A DNA stretch of 64,000 nt from Streptomyces ferrugineus. Its GTDB lineage: Bacteria; Actinomycetota; Actinomycetes; Streptomycetales; Streptomycetaceae. Position numbers and translations under genes: made by a program. A model generated the notes under the pieces. It had not been told where the DNA came from. It saw nothing but the letters and a program-made list of their open reading frames with translations, and ran no database searches. The first letter of the stretch is position 1. Every line of letters starts with the position of its first letter. The DNA is taken from contig NZ_CP063373.1 of assembly GCF_015160855.1 (NCBI RefSeq), positions 5,332,001 to 5,396,000 of the forward strand, written 5' to 3'. Positions 35,001 through 44,200 of the stretch are shown here, piece after piece.

Positions 35001-38000
35001 TGGGGCGCGCGGTCGCTGCGGTGAGCAACGGAGTGCTGGTCGCGGCCTGCGCCCCGGCGCCCGGGTCCGGCGGTGAGCGCAACGAGGGCGTCCGGCCCCA
35101 GGTCGTGGCCGCGCGGCCCGATCCGCTGGAGGCGGAGGTCGTGGCGTATGTCATCGGCCGCGTCCTGGAGGACGGTCCGCGCCCGGGCGAGGAGATGCGC
35201 GGCCTCGTCCATCTGTGGCGGGACTGGCTGCACCGGCACGCGGTGGCGTTCGACGGGGACGGGTTGGCTGAGCGCGTCGCCGGGACCCGGCTCGCGCCCG
35301 TGCTCGCCCGCCTCGTCGAGCGGCTGCCGGACCTGCGCGCCATGGTCGCGGGCGAGCGCGATCCGCTCGAACTCCTCGACGACCCTGTGCTCGCCCCGGA
35401 GGCGGCGCTCGACGCACTGCCCGCGAGCGGTGAGGCCGCCACAGCGTGTGCCGACGCGCTGCGTGCGCTCTCGGCGGAGGCGGGCGGTCGTGTCGTGCGG
35501 GTCGCGGTCGTCGGGGCGCGTGGAGGGCTCGGCATCGAGCGAGTGGCTCAGCACCTCCCCGCGGATATGGTCCAGTTGACACTTCTCGACACGTCCGCCG
35601 CTCTTCTGGAGCGGGCCCGCGAGCGGTTCGCCGCGTCGCCGCACGACGTGCGCTGTCAGACGCTGCCCGACTGTGTGCTGCCGGAGGGGCTGCCCGGCAC
35701 CTTCGACGCCGTGGTGGCGCTCGGCTCCCTGCACGCCTTCGACGATCCGGCCGCCGGTGTCGCCCAGGCGGCGGCGCTGCTGGCTCCCGGTGGCGTGCTG
35801 CTCGCGGTGGAGCAGGGCGGTCTGCCGCCGCTCGGCCTGATCTGCGCCGCCCTGCCCACCCGGGGTTTCGCCACCGCGGACCCCGCCCGTCGTGCCGCCG
35901 GCAGCCCGCTGCTGCCGCCCGCCGCGTGGGAGCAGCTGTTGCGTGCCCACGGTTTCACCGAGGTGGACACGGCCGTACGCCGTCAGGAGCCCGCGCTGCT
36001 GATCCGCGCGGTCCGTGACCCGGACGCCGCGCCGAGCGACACCGAGGCCGTACGGGCTGTCGCCGCCGGCCAGTTGCCGTCGTACATGGTCCCCGACCGG
36101 CTGGTCCTGCTGCCGGTCATGCCGCTCACCACGAACGGCAAGGTCGACCGGCGGGCCGTACGTGAACTCCTCGACCGGCATGTGGCGTCCGGTGCATCCG
36201 TACAGGGGCGGGGCACGCCTCCCCGTGCCGGCGCCGAAGAGCTGGTCGCCGAGGTGTGGCGGGACCTGCTCGGGGCACGCACGATCCATCGCGAGGACGA
36301 CTTCTTCGCCGTCGGCGGTGACAGTCTGCTCGCCACACGGATGCTGCACCGGCTGGGCGAGCGCGGAGTGCGCGGCGCCCGGATCGCCGGTCTGTTCACC
36401 ACCCCCGTGCTGAAGGACTACGCCGCCACGCTCACCCTGGACGGCCCCCGTCCCGCCCTCCCCGAGCTGGTGTCGGACCCCGAGCACGCGCAGGAGCCCT
36501 TCCCCGCGACGGATGTGCAGCGCGCGTACTGGCTGGGGCGGGCCGAGGAGATGCGGCTCGGCGGTGTCGGGGCGCACTACTACTCGGAGTTCGACGGGGC
36601 TGCCGTCGACCTGCCCCGGCTGGAGCTGGCCTGGCGGCGGCTGATCGACCGTCACCCCATGCTGCGGGCCGTCTTCGACGAGGACGGGCGTCAGCGCATC
36701 CTCCCGGCCGTACCCGAGTTCACCATCCCCGTCGCGGAGGGTGAGGAACAGCTCGCCGTGCTCCGCGAGGAGATGTCCCACCAGGTCCTCGACCCGTCCC
36801 GCTGGCCGCTGTTCGATGTCCGCGCGGTGCGCTACGGCGACGGTGACAGCGACGGCGACGGCGACGGCCGGACGCGGCTCGGTGTGAGCCTCGACAATCT
36901 GGTCCTCGACGGCCTCAGCATGATGACGGTCTTCACCGAGCTTGGCGTTCTCTACGCCGACCCGAGCGCCCAACTCCCTCCCGTAGAGGCGACGTTCAGG
37001 GACTACCTCGCCTCGGTCGAGCCGGCGCCCGAGACACTGGCCGCCGACCAGGCGTACTGGCGCGAGCGGCTGCCCGAGCTGCCCCCGGCGCCTCGCCTGC
37101 CGCTCCTGCGCGACCCGGCGACCCTGGGCCGCCCCCGCTTCGCACGCACCTCGGGGGAACTCGACGCCGAGCGGTGGGGGCGGCTCAAGGCGCGTGCGCG
37201 TGAGCACGGTGTCACCCCGTCGACGCTCCTGCTGGCCGCCTACGCGGAGGTGCTCGGCACCTGGAGCGAGAGCCCTGAACTGACCGTGAACCTCACGCTG
37301 TTCGACCGTCAGGAGATCCACCCGGACATCAACCGGGTGCTGGGCGACTTCACCTCGCTGCTGCTCGCCGCCCACCGCCCACAGCCCGGCGAGGACTGGC
37401 TGACCCGGGTGCGAGGGCTGCAGGAGCAGTTGTGGCGCGACCTGGATCACCGCTCGGTCTCCGCGGTGTGGGTGATGCGCGAACTCGCCCGGGCGCGCGG
37501 GGAGCGGGACGCCGCCGTGCCGGTGGTGTTCACCAGCGCGCTCGGCGTCGACGACGGCGTGTCCATGGACGCGCCCGACGGGTTCCCGGAGCGGGTGTGG
37601 GGCGTCAGCCAGACCCCGCAGGTGTGGCTGGACCTCCAGGTCTACGAGGGCCGGGACGGGGCGCTGCGCCACCAGTGGGACGCGGTGCGGGAACTGTTCC
37701 CGGACGGGCTCGTCGAGACCATGTCCGCCGCGTTCGACCGGCTGCTGCGCCAGCTGAGCGACGGCGACTGGCGGACGGCCCGGCCCGCCCTGCTGCCCGA
37801 CGGACAGCGCGCCGTCCGCGAGCGCGTCAACGCCACGGGACGGCCCGGGGGCGTGCGCGCCCTGCATCTGCCGTTCTTCGACCGGGCCGCCGCCGATCCG
37901 GACGCCCCGGCGCTGCTGTGGAGCGAGGACGGCGCCATGTCCCGGGGTGAGCTGCGCGACCGTGCGCTGCGCATCGCCGCCGGGCTGGCGGCGCGCGGGG

Positions 38001-41000
38001 TCGTGCCCGGTGACACGGTCGCCGTCTCGCTGCCCAAGGGGCCCGAGCAGATCGCCGCCGTGCTCGGGGTGGCCGCCGCCGGGGCCGCCTACGTGCCCGT
38101 CGGCGCCGACCAGCCGCCGGTGCGGCGCGAGCGGATGCTGCGGGCGTCGCGGGCGCGCTGTGTGCTCGACGCGGAGTTCCTCGCGCGACCGCTGCCCGAT
38201 CCGCTGGCGGCGCCCGTGGCCTCCGACCCGGACTCCTGCGCGTACGTGATCTTCACATCGGGTTCCACCGGAGAGCCCAAGGGCGTCGAGCTGACGCACC
38301 GGGCGGCCGCGAACACCGTCGAGGACATCAACGAGCGGCACGGCATCGGCCCCGCCGACCGGGTCCTGGCGGTGTCGGCGCTCGACTTCGACCTGTCCGT
38401 GTACGACATCTTCGGGCTGCTCGGCGCGGGCGGCGCGCTCGTGCTGGTCGCCGAGGACGAGCGCCGGGACGCGCAGCGGTGGCGGGATCTGGCCGTACGG
38501 CATGGCGTCACCGTCTGGAACTCCGTACCGATGCTGCTGGACATGCTGCTCACGGCGTCGGCCGGGCAGGCTCCGCCGGGGCTGCGGGTCGCGCTGGTCT
38601 CCGGTGACTGGGTGCCGCTCGATCTGCCCGGGCGCGTCACCGAGGCCTCGCGGGGGCGATGCCGGCTGATCGCCATGGGTGGCGCCACCGAGGCCGCGAT
38701 CTGGTCCAACGCGTACGACGCCACGGACGGCGCGCCGCAGGGCTGGCCGTCGGTGCCGTACGGGACTCCGCTGCGCGCCCAGCGGTTCCGGGTCGTCGGG
38801 CCGCTCGGCGAGGACTGCCCGGACTGGGTGCCCGGTGAGCTGTGGATCGGCGGGGCCGGGGTGGCCACCGGCTACCGGGGCGATCCGGAGCGCACCGCCG
38901 ACCGGTTCGTGACGGATGCCGGGGAGCGCTGGTACCGCACCGGCGACCTGGGCCGCTACCGGCCCGACGGGCTGCTGGAGTTCCTGGGGCGCCGCGACCA
39001 CCAGCTGAAGATCCGCGGTCATCGCACCGAACTCGGCGAGGTCGACGCGGCGCTGCTCGCTCAGGCGGGCGTCGCCCGTGCGGTGACCGTGGCGACCGGG
39101 CCGCGGGGGCAGTTGCGACTGACCGCGTTCGTGGTGCCGGAGGGCGCCGTCGACCTGGCCGAGGTGGAGCGGCGGCTCGCGGAACATCTGCCCGCGCATG
39201 CCGTGCCGTCCGCGCTCGTCCCGCTGCCCGGCGGGCTGCCGTTGACCGCCAACGGCAAGGTGGACCGGGCCGCTCTGGCCGAGCGGGCCGCCTGGGCCGG
39301 CGTACCGTCCGAGGGAGGCCGGGAGCCGAGCGGACCGGTGGAGGAACTCGTCGCCGCCGCCTGGCGGGAGCTGCTGGGGACCGAACAGGTCGGCCGGGAC
39401 GACGACTTCTTCGCCCTCGGCGGGGACAGCCTGCTCGCCACGCGTCTGGTGGCGCGGCTGCGGGAGGCCGGGCTGAGCGGGGCCCGCATCGCCGGGCTGT
39501 TCACGCGCCCCGTGCTCAGTGACTACGCCGCCACGCTCGCCCTCGACACCGGGCGGACCGTCGTGGCGCCTGAGCTGGTGCTCGACCCGGAGCACGCGCA
39601 CGAGCCGTTCCCGGCGACCGATGTGCAGCGGGCGTACTGGATCGGGCGGACCGCGCAGCTGGACCTGGGCGGTGTCGGCTCGCACTACTACAGCGAGACG
39701 GACGAGGAGTACACGGACGTCGGCGCGCTGGAGCGGGCCTGGCGGCGGTTGATCGGCCGTCATCCGATGCTGCGGGCCGTCTTCGACGCGGACGGGCGGC
39801 AGGAGGTCCTCGCGTCCGTACCCGAGTTCACCATCCCCGTCGCGGAGGGTGAGGAACAGCTCGCCGTGCTCCGCGAGGAGATGTCCCACCAGGTCCTCGA
39901 CCCGTCCCGCTGGCCGCTGTTCGACGTCCGTGCCGTGCACTACACGGCAGCCGACGGAGAACGCCGCACCCGGATCGGGGTCAGCCTCGACAACCTGATC
40001 CTCGACGGCCTCAGCATGATGATCGTCTTCACCGAGCTGCGGCAGCTCCGGGACGATCCGGATGTCGAACTGCCGTCGGTGGAGCCGACGTTCAGGGACT
40101 ACCTCACCTCCGTCCGACCCGCACCGGAAGCGGTGGCCGCCGACCAGGCGTACTGGCGCGAACGCCTGCCGGGTCTCCCCCCGGCACCCGGGCTGCCGCT
40201 CCTGCGCGATCCGTCCGCCGTCGGGCGCCCGCGCTTCGTGCGCCGTGCGACACACTTGCCGCGCGACGTCTGGGCGCGGCTGCAGGAACGGGCCCGGGGA
40301 TATGGCATCACGCCGTCGGTCCTGCTGCTCGGCGTCTACGCCGAGGCGCTGGGCGAACAGGCGGAGAGTCCCGAACTCACCGTCAACCTCACCCTGTTCG
40401 ACCGCCAGGAGGTCCATCCGCACATCAACCGGATCGCCGGTGACTTCACCTCGCTGCTGCTGGCCGCCCACCATCCGAGGGCGGGCGAGTCCTGGCTGAC
40501 GCGGCTGCGCGAACTCCAGGCGCGGCTGTGGACCGACCTGGACCACCGTGCGGTGTCGGCGGTCTGGGTGATGCGGCAGCTCGCCCAGGAACGCGGGCCG
40601 GGTCAGGCCGCCATGCCCGTGGTGTTCACCAGCGCGCTCGGCATCGACGACGAACGGGCCGGGGCGCTGACTCCGCCGTACTGGTCCGTGTCCCAGACGC
40701 CGCAGGTCTGGCTCGACCACCAGGTCCTGGAGGACGCCGAGGGGCTGAGGCTCACCTGGGACGCGGTGACGGGGCTGCTGCCCGATGATCTGCCGGAGAC
40801 GCTGATGGGTCGTCAACTAGCCCTGTTGAGCGAGCTGTCCACGGCGGAGGAATGGGACGCGCTGATCCTCGGCACGGGCCTGAAGGACGGTGACCGGTCG
40901 CCGACGGCGCCCATCACCCTCGCCGCCAAGGCCGACGCGGGTGAGCCTCCGCGCGGTGCCACCGAGGAACTCGTCGCCGCGCTCTGGTCCGAGCTGCTGC

Positions 41001-41218
41001 CCGACCATCCGCCCACCGGCCGGGAGCAGGGCTTCTTCGCGGCCGGCGGCGACAGTCTGCTGGCCACTCGGCTGATCGCGCGGCTGCGCGAACGCACCGG
41101 TGCGGAAGTCCCGCTGAGGGAGTTCTTCGCCCACCCGACCGTGGCCGCTCTCGGCGCCGCCGTCGACGACATCACCAACCACACGATTGATCAGAACTGG
41201 GAAGAGGGGGAACTGTGA
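32084..41218 (+). CDS. Metallophore NRPS1: ArCP-Cy-A-PCP-Cy-A-PCP-Cy-PCP
   Basis: 3044 residues from GTG 32084. Order and key sites: aryl carrier (Ser38 in LDSIRL); Cy1 (DMLAADALS from 234); A1 ([10 protein letters not shown] near 705) with an inserted methyltransferase-like segment at about 985-1310; PCP1 (Ser1414); Cy2 (DNLVLDGLS from 1604); A2 (about 1925-2430); PCP2 (Ser2449); Cy3 (DNLILDGLS from 2636); PCP3 (Ser2991). A2 has the Cys pattern FDLSVYD, WNSVP and AAIWS. A1 differs at two pocket positions. It should load salicylate and form successive thiazolines, as in yersiniabactin/pyochelin-type assembly. The third Cy-PCP has no A domain. The inserted domain in A1 lacks a clean SAM motif (VVGARGGLG), like the epimerase-type inserts of PchE. 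Confidence 0.9.
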   Translation: MSEPDLLRSIRPLLADWLGPDAERVGPHDNLIEQGLDSIRLMTVSAALRRDGIRLPFAALARTPTLHAWAELAGERSSPSDETVEAETVEADAAGDADETSPFDLALMQHAYWVGRGTEHELGGVAAHFYNEFDGEGVDPQRLERAVRALLARHAQLRAVFADDGRQHTPTASAWPGLRVHDLRELPEDEVESRLADLRDELSHRMLRVGAGEVFDVQLSLLPGDRTRVHLNLDMLAADALSLRVLLADLAVLYRGTDSLSPIGYSYRRYLADRAVSAERDRDRARDAAWWAARLPDLPGAPALPVAQGPVRPRVARRHHWLPPEARDALFARAHRHGVTPAMALATAYCEVLAAWSAEHRFLLNVPLFDREPLHPDVPLLVGDFTGSVLLTADMSGEATFQDRARSVQERFLGDAAHASYSGVEVLRDLNRAQRGGGRVLAPVVFTSALNLGELFSEDVRACFGRPVWIISQGPQVWLDAQVTELDGGLLVNWDALEQAFPDGMLDAMFAAFRTLVDSLATSDTSWGAPVPDLLPESQRAARARANATDGPRSGLLLHEDFLSRAEQAPDRPALLWGTDGVLTYGELADRARRIAAALAAQAIGPGDRVAVCLPKGPEQIAAVLGVLTTGAAYVPVGRDHPPARRDRVLTRAAARVALVTEDTAPLPDGVAGLTVSEALTHAPVKEPVAVPEDDPAYILFTSGSTGEPKGVVVPHRAARNTVDDLDERFAVTADDRTLALSALDFDLSVYDVFGPLSAGGAVVLVAEEDRRDAASWHALMARHGVTVLNCVPSVLDMLLSTAGEGPAGLRLVLLGGDWVGVDLPGRLAKRSPGCRFVALGGTTETAIHSTVCEVVGGTVPDDWTAVPYGTPLRNVRLRVVDVRGRDCPDWAPGELWIGGDGVADGYLGDPKRTADRFVRYDGVRWYRTGDLARYRPGGTVEFLGRADSQVKLRGHRVELGEVEAALERVPGVGRAVAAVSNGVLVAACAPAPGSGGERNEGVRPQVVAARPDPLEAEVVAYVIGRVLEDGPRPGEEMRGLVHLWRDWLHRHAVAFDGDGLAERVAGTRLAPVLARLVERLPDLRAMVAGERDPLELLDDPVLAPEAALDALPASGEAATACADALRALSAEAGGRVVRVAVVGARGGLGIERVAQHLPADMVQLTLLDTSAALLERARERFAASPHDVRCQTLPDCVLPEGLPGTFDAVVALGSLHAFDDPAAGVAQAAALLAPGGVLLAVEQGGLPPLGLICAALPTRGFATADPARRAAGSPLLPPAAWEQLLRAHGFTEVDTAVRRQEPALLIRAVRDPDAAPSDTEAVRAVAAGQLPSYMVPDRLVLLPVMPLTTNGKVDRRAVRELLDRHVASGASVQGRGTPPRAGAEELVAEVWRDLLGARTIHREDDFFAVGGDSLLATRMLHRLGERGVRGARIAGLFTTPVLKDYAATLTLDGPRPALPELVSDPEHAQEPFPATDVQRAYWLGRAEEMRLGGVGAHYYSEFDGAAVDLPRLELAWRRLIDRHPMLRAVFDEDGRQRILPAVPEFTIPVAEGEEQLAVLREEMSHQVLDPSRWPLFDVRAVRYGDGDSDGDGDGRTRLGVSLDNLVLDGLSMMTVFTELGVLYADPSAQLPPVEATFRDYLASVEPAPETLAADQAYWRERLPELPPAPRLPLLRDPATLGRPRFARTSGELDAERWGRLKARAREHGVTPSTLLLAAYAEVLGTWSESPELTVNLTLFDRQEIHPDINRVLGDFTSLLLAAHRPQPGEDWLTRVRGLQEQLWRDLDHRSVSAVWVMRELARARGERDAAVPVVFTSALGVDDGVSMDAPDGFPERVWGVSQTPQVWLDLQVYEGRDGALRHQWDAVRELFPDGLVETMSAAFDRLLRQLSDGDWRTARPALLPDGQRAVRERVNATGRPGGVRALHLPFFDRAAADPDAPALLWSEDGAMSRGELRDRALRIAAGLAARGVVPGDTVAVSLPKGPEQIAAVLGVAAAGAAYVPVGADQPPVRRERMLRASRARCVLDAEFLARPLPDPLAAPVASDPDSCAYVIFTSGSTGEPKGVELTHRAAANTVEDINERHGIGPADRVLAVSALDFDLSVYDIFGLLGAGGALVLVAEDERRDAQRWRDLAVRHGVTVWNSVPMLLDMLLTASAGQAPPGLRVALVSGDWVPLDLPGRVTEASRGRCRLIAMGGATEAAIWSNAYDATDGAPQGWPSVPYGTPLRAQRFRVVGPLGEDCPDWVPGELWIGGAGVATGYRGDPERTADRFVTDAGERWYRTGDLGRYRPDGLLEFLGRRDHQLKIRGHRTELGEVDAALLAQAGVARAVTVATGPRGQLRLTAFVVPEGAVDLAEVERRLAEHLPAHAVPSALVPLPGGLPLTANGKVDRAALAERAAWAGVPSEGGREPSGPVEELVAAAWRELLGTEQVGRDDDFFALGGDSLLATRLVARLREAGLSGARIAGLFTRPVLSDYAATLALDTGRTVVAPELVLDPEHAHEPFPATDVQRAYWIGRTAQLDLGGVGSHYYSETDEEYTDVGALERAWRRLIGRHPMLRAVFDADGRQEVLASVPEFTIPVAEGEEQLAVLREEMSHQVLDPSRWPLFDVRAVHYTAADGERRTRIGVSLDNLILDGLSMMIVFTELRQLRDDPDVELPSVEPTFRDYLTSVRPAPEAVAADQAYWRERLPGLPPAPGLPLLRDPSAVGRPRFVRRATHLPRDVWARLQERARGYGITPSVLLLGVYAEALGEQAESPELTVNLTLFDRQEVHPHINRIAGDFTSLLLAAHHPRAGESWLTRLRELQARLWTDLDHRAVSAVWVMRQLAQERGPGQAAMPVVFTSALGIDDERAGALTPPYWSVSQTPQVWLDHQVLEDAEGLRLTWDAVTGLLPDDLPETLMGRQLALLSELSTAEEWDALILGTGLKDGDRSPTAPITLAAKADAGEPPRGATEELVAALWSELLPDHPPTGREQGFFAAGGDSLLATRLIARLRERTGAEVPLREFFAHPTVAALGAAVDDITNHTIDQNWEEGEL
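36708..36816 (+). repeat. 109-base exact repeat, copy 1 (Cy2)
   Basis: Identical over 109 bases to 39816-39924, covering the stretch that encodes [20 protein letters not shown] and on to RWPLFD in the cyclisation domains. Codon-third identity far exceeds that of neighbouring parts of Cy2 and Cy3, indicating recent duplication or gene conversion between modules. Confidence 0.95.
39816..39924 (+). repeat. 109-base exact repeat, copy 2 (Cy3)
   Basis: Second copy of the segment at 36708-36816, 3108 bases downstream, inside the cyclisation domain that precedes the A-less PCP3. Confidence 0.95.
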
Positions 41219-44200
41219 GCGCCGCCGAACTGGTGTCGGAACTGGCCGCCGTAGGGGTCGAGTTGTGGGAGGAGGACGGCCGTATCCGCTTCCGGGCGCC
41301 GCAGGGCGCGCTCACCGAGGAGCTGCGCGAGCGGTTGCGCGCCGACCGCGACGCCGTACTCGCCTACCTGCGCGACCCGTTCGCCGAGCCCCTCGTACCC
41401 GACCCGGACGGAGGGTACCTGCCGTTCCCGCTGACCGAGGTCCAGTCCTCGTACCTGCTGGGCCGCACGGACGCCTTCGCCTACGGCGGGATCGGCTGCC
41501 ACGCCTACCTGGAGTACGAGCTGCCCGGCGGCGTCGCGCCGGCTCGGGTGGCCGACGCGTGGCGGGCGCTGGTGGAGCGGCACGACTCGCTGCGCACGGT
41601 GTATCACCCGGACGGTCAGCAGGTGCTCAAGGACCTGCCGCCGTACGAGATCCCCGTCGCGGAAGGTGAGGACGCCGCCGCTGAGCGGGTTCGCGCGGAG
41701 CTGGCACAGCGCACGTACGACCCGGCCGTCTGGCCGCTGTTCGACGTGCGGGTCACGCACTCCCCCGAGCGGCTGCTCGTGCACCTCTCCGTCGATCTGC
41801 TGGTCACCGACTTCTCGGGCGTTCAGCAACTCCTCGGTGAGCTGGAGCAGTTGTGCCTGGAACCGGAGAAGCCCCTCACGCCCGTACCGGTCTCCTTCCG
41901 TGACCATGTCCTCGCCGAGCGGCGGTTGCGCGACAGCTCCCGCTGGGCCCGGGACCGCGCCTACTGGCTGGACCGCCTGGACTCGCTGCCTCCCGCGCCC
42001 GAACTTCCGGTCCTCGCCGAGGAGCCGGGAGGTGAGGTGCGCTTCCGGCGGCTGGCGGATCGGCTGACCTCGGACGAGGCGGCGGGGCTGCGGCGCCGGG
42101 CCGCCGCGCGGGACCTGACCGTGTCGACCGTGCTGCTCGCCGCGTATGCCGAGGTCATCGGCCGCTGGAGCGCCAAACCGCGATTCACGCTCAACCTGCC
42201 GGTCTTCGCCAAGCGTCCGGTGCACCCCGAGATCGGCCGCGTGGTCGGTGACTTCACGTCCGTGACCCTGCTGGCGGTGGAACCGGAGGCCGAGGCCTCC
42301 TTCGCGGAGCGGGCCCGGGCGCTCGGCGGGCGGCTCTTCGAGGATCTCGACCACGGGCTGTACTCGGGCGTCGAGGTACTGCGCGAGGCGGCCCGCCGCT
42401 CGGGGCCCGCGCTGATGCCGGTGGTGTTCACCAGCACCCTCCAGGGCACGGAGGTGCCGCAGAGCGGCGCCGGGCGGGTGGTGTACGGGGTCACGCAGAC
42501 CCCGCAGGTGTGGATCGACTGCCAAGTGATGGAGTCGGGCGGCGAGGTCCTGCTGGGCTGGGACGTGCGGGAGGGCGTGCTGCCGGAGGGGCTGGCGGAG
42601 GACGCGTTCGGTGCGTTCGCCGCGCTCGTACGGAAGTTGGCGGTCTCCGACGGGCCGTGGGACGGCTCCGCCGATCCGGTACGGCTGCCCGAGGCGCAGG
42701 CGGCCCGGCACGCGGAGATCAACGCCACCGGGCGGCCGCTGCCGGAGGGGCTGCTGCACGACCGGGTCTTCGCCGCGGCCGCCGCGCATCCCGACCGTCC
42801 GGCGGTCATCGCGCCCGACCGCACGCTCACCTATGCCGAACTCGTCGCGCACGCCCACGCGGTGGCCGCGCGGCTGCGCGAGGCGGGCGTCGGGCCGGGC
42901 GAGCGGGTGGCGATCGTGATGGACAAGGGCTGGGAGCAGGTCCCGGCCGTGCTGGGCGCCCTGCACGCCGGCTGCGTGTATGTGCCGGTCGACACCGTCC
43001 ACCCGCCCGCGCGCCGCGCCACGGTGCTGGTCTCCAGCGGGGCGAGCGTCGTGCTCACGCAGGCGCGGCTCGGCGGCTCGTACGAGGTGCCGTCGATCGC
43101 CGTCGACACGCTGGAGCCGTCGTCGCAGGCGCCCGAGCCCCGGCCGGTGGACCCCGGCGAGGCGGCGTACATCATCTACACCTCCGGTTCGACCGGGGAG
43201 CCCAAGGGTGTCGAGGTCTCGCACCGGGCCGCGCTCAACACGGTCGCCGACATCGACGACCGGTTCGGCGTCGGCCCCGGGGACCGGGTCCTCGGGCTCG
43301 CCCAGCTGGGCTTCGACCTGTCCGTCTACGACCTGTTCGGCCCGCTGGCCCACGGCGGCGCCCTGGTGCTGCCGGACGCCGAACGGCGCGGCGACCCCTC
43401 CCACTGGGCCCGGCTGGCGGCCGTCCACCGCGTGACGCTGTGGAACTCGGTGCCCGCGCAGCTGCAGATGCTCTACGACTACCTGGCCTCCGCCACCGGC
43501 TCCGGCGACGTGGCCGGACTGTCGGAGCTCCGGCTGGGTTTGCTGTCCGGCGACTGGATTCCGGTCCCGCTGCCGGACCGGGTACGTGCGCTGCTGCCGG
43601 GGCTGCGGCTGATCAGTCTCGGCGGGGCGACGGAGGCGGCGATCTGGTCCATCCACCATCCCATCGAGCAGCCCGTCGACCCGAAGCGGCCCAGCATCCT
43701 GTACGGCAGGCCGCTGGCGAACCAGACCTTCCACGTCCTGGACGACGCCCTGCGGCCCCGGCCGGACTGGGTGCCGGGCGAGCTGTGCATCGGCGGCAGC
43801 GGGCTCGCGCTCGGCTATCACGGCGACCCGGAGACGACGGCCCGGCGGTTCGTCACGCGTCCCGTGACCGGGGAGCGGCTGTACCGCACCGGTGACCTGG
43901 GCCGATGGCTGCCGAGCGGGGACATCGAGTTCCTGGGCCGCGAGGACGGGCAGGTCAAGATCCGCGGCCACCGCATCGAACTCGCCGAGGTCGAGGCCGC
44001 GTTGACGAGGCATCCGGCGATCGGGGCGGCCGCCGCCCTCGCCGTCGGCGACGATCCGCTGCAGCGCCGACTGATCGCCTTCGCGGAACCGGCACGCATC
44101 ACGGATCGGCAGGCCGGCGAGCCGGACCCTGCGCTGATACGGCGGGCCCGCGAGGCGGGCGACGCGGTCGAGGTCGCCGAGCGGGAGCGGATCGCGGAGT

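Noticed and set aside
32102..40816. A 2904-codon open frame on the minus strand opposite NRPS1
   Set aside because: It is a shadow of the NRPS reading frame caused by strong GC at third positions. It shows no domain motifs, only Gln/His/Arg/Gly-rich text.
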